DNA from: an uncultured bacterium
Lineage (GTDB): Bacteria > Bacillota > Clostridia > Christensenellales > QALW01
Reading direction: 5' to 3'
DNA length: 22,930 bases
Assembly: GCA_905214315.1 (NCBI GenBank)
Contig: CAJMLN010000034.1
Span: forward strand, 1-22,930
Positions within the stretch are counted from its first letter, which is position 1. Each line of letters opens with the position of its first letter. The notes beneath the pieces were generated by a model. It was not told the DNA's origin. It ran no database searches and worked only from the letters and a program-made list of their open reading frames with translations. This document shows, piece by piece, positions 21,946-22,930 of the stretch. The position numbers and the translations under genes were made by a program.

Positions 21946-22930
21946 ATGGACCTTCAGGCAATTTTAAAAAATCTTCCGGCAGAGCCGGGCGTATATCTGT
22001 ACAAAGATACGAACGATACGGTAATTTATGTGGGAAAGGCCAGAGTGCTGAAAAACCGAGTACGTTCGTATTTTCATTCCTCCGACCTCAACGCCAAAAC
22101 AAAACAGCTGGTATCCAATATTGCCGATATCCAGTACATTGTAACTGCCAATGAACTGGAAGCGCTTCTTCTGGAAAACAACCTGATTAAGCAATATAAG
22201 CCCAAATACAATATCCTGCTAAAGGATGACAAAGGGTATCCGTATTTAAGAATTGATCCCTCCGAGGCTTTTCCCAAATTGGAGCTTGCCCGCAGGATGA
22301 AATTTGACGGCGCGCTCTATTTTGGTCCCTATCACGGCGGCAGCAGCGCGCGCACCATTGCCGATATCGCGCTGGAGCTGTATCCCCTGCGCTCATGCAG
22401 TTACGATTTTACCAAAAATACAAAAGTGCGCCCCTGTCTGAAATATCATATCGGTCGCTGCCCCGGCCCCTGCGTTGACCGGAATAATAGCCAGTACCGG
22501 AAAAACGTCAATCAAATCATTGACTTTTTAAAAGGGAACCAAAATGACGCGCTTGACGCGCTGAAAGAAAAAATGGAACGCGCCGCGGAAAACCTGGAAT
22601 TTGAACGCGCCGCGGAAATCCGTGATAAATTAAAACGGGCCGATGAAATTTTAGCACGGCAAAAAATCGTACTGGATAAAAATCAGAATATCGACATAAT
22701 CGCTGTTATTTTAAAAGATGCCTATGCGGTAATCTGCTCGCTTTATATCCGCAGCGGACGGCTGATCGGCGTTCACACAGAAGAACAAAGCGGCGTGGAA
22801 TACGATACCGAAAATCAATTGCTTACCAAATACCTCATTCAGCACTATACCTCCGGCGCCGTACTGCCTAAGGAAATTGTATGTGCAATAGAACCGGAAG
22901 ACCGGGAGCTTACGCAAAAATTAATTTCCG
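21946..22930 (+). CDS. uvrC: Excinuclease ABC subunit C, 3' end beyond the window
   Basis: Nuclease of nucleotide excision repair that cuts on both sides of a lesion held by UvrB. The first 328 residues are present. The GIY-YIG nuclease domain has GVYLYK at 15-20 and YVGKARVLKNRVRSYF at 28-43. A central cysteine cluster at C151, C164, C172 and C176 (x12, x7, x3) matches the iron-sulfur ligands described for E. coli UvrC (x11, x7, x3). A UVR motif for UvrB contact lies at about 203-231. The RNase H-like second nuclease domain and HhH motifs would be downstream. The frame is open to the last base. The ATG follows the ArsR stop by 1 nt with no strong ribosome site of its own, so translation is probably coupled to the regulator. 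Confidence 0.93.
   Translation, partial: MDLQAILKNLPAEPGVYLYKDTNDTVIYVGKARVLKNRVRSYFHSSDLNAKTKQLVSNIADIQYIVTANELEALLLENNLIKQYKPKYNILLKDDKGYPYLRIDPSEAFPKLELARRMKFDGALYFGPYHGGSSARTIADIALELYPLRSCSYDFTKNTKVRPCLKYHIGRCPGPCVDRNNSQYRKNVNQIIDFLKGNQNDALDALKEKMERAAENLEFERAAEIRDKLKRADEILARQKIVLDKNQNIDIIAVILKDAYAVICSLYIRSGRLIGVHTEEQSGVEYDTENQLLTKYLIQHYTSGAVLPKEIVCAIEPEDRELTQKLIS

Overview
This window comes from a low-to-moderate GC, endospore-forming member of the Clostridia. The evidence is a SigK-type mother-cell sigma factor with its hydrophobic pro-sequence, an alpha/beta-type small acid-soluble spore protein (SASP) and a PdaB-like spore deacetylase, together with the Gram-positive order tig-clpP-clpX, strong AGGAGG-type ribosome sites and extended TGnTATAAT promoters. 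No rRNA, tRNA, CRISPR array, insertion sequence or prophage was seen. Genus-level placement is not possible from what I can read.

Layout. 1-2050 (+): a sugar-phosphate isomerase-like TIM barrel and a Gfo/Idh/MocA oxidoreductase form a two-gene sugar module ending in a terminator. 2447-4512 (-): a membrane zinc-ribbon protein is coupled by a TAATG overlap to a compact GH78-like rhamnosidase; a long palindrome fills the -35/-10 spacer of their promoter. 4635-9981 (-): sigK, topB, a SASP gene and recG, each spaced from its neighbours. 10042-11583 (-): a small signal-peptide/TM protein and an orphan beta-type DNA methyltransferase, ending in a terminator just ahead of recG. 11761-12572 (+): a membrane-anchored acidic protein and a small protein like the ferredoxin-thioredoxin reductase catalytic subunit. 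13015-14248: an XRE regulator diverges from a DUF4352-like lipoprotein and a multi-pass membrane protein, with two matching TGACA-N9-TGTCA sites between them. 14668-17967 (-): tig-clpP-clpX, a protein-folding and degradation operon whose trigger factor carries a Lys/Ala-rich repeat tail. 18181-19854 (+): RqcH-like NFACT protein of ribosome quality control. 19890-20543 (-): tandem-OB single-strand DNA-binding protein. 20699-21445 (-): PdaB-like deacetylase. 21588-end (+): an ArsR/SmtB regulator with a complete alpha5-type metal site, followed after 1 nt by uvrC, which runs off the window.

Functional themes are protein quality control (Tig, ClpXP, RqcH), DNA maintenance (TopB, RecG, SSB, UvrC, methyltransferase) and sporulation (SigK, SASP, PdaB). 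Most of the window is ordinary core genome. The best candidates for something undescribed are regulatory: the putative zinc-sensing ArsR joined to uvrC, the two-operator XRE/lipoprotein switch, and the palindrome-in-spacer promoter of the zinc-ribbon/GH78 pair. The small membrane protein paired with an orphan methyltransferase is also unexplained. Three gaps over 300 bp (2051-2446, 12573-13014, 14249-14667) hold hairpins and terminators but no convincing gene.
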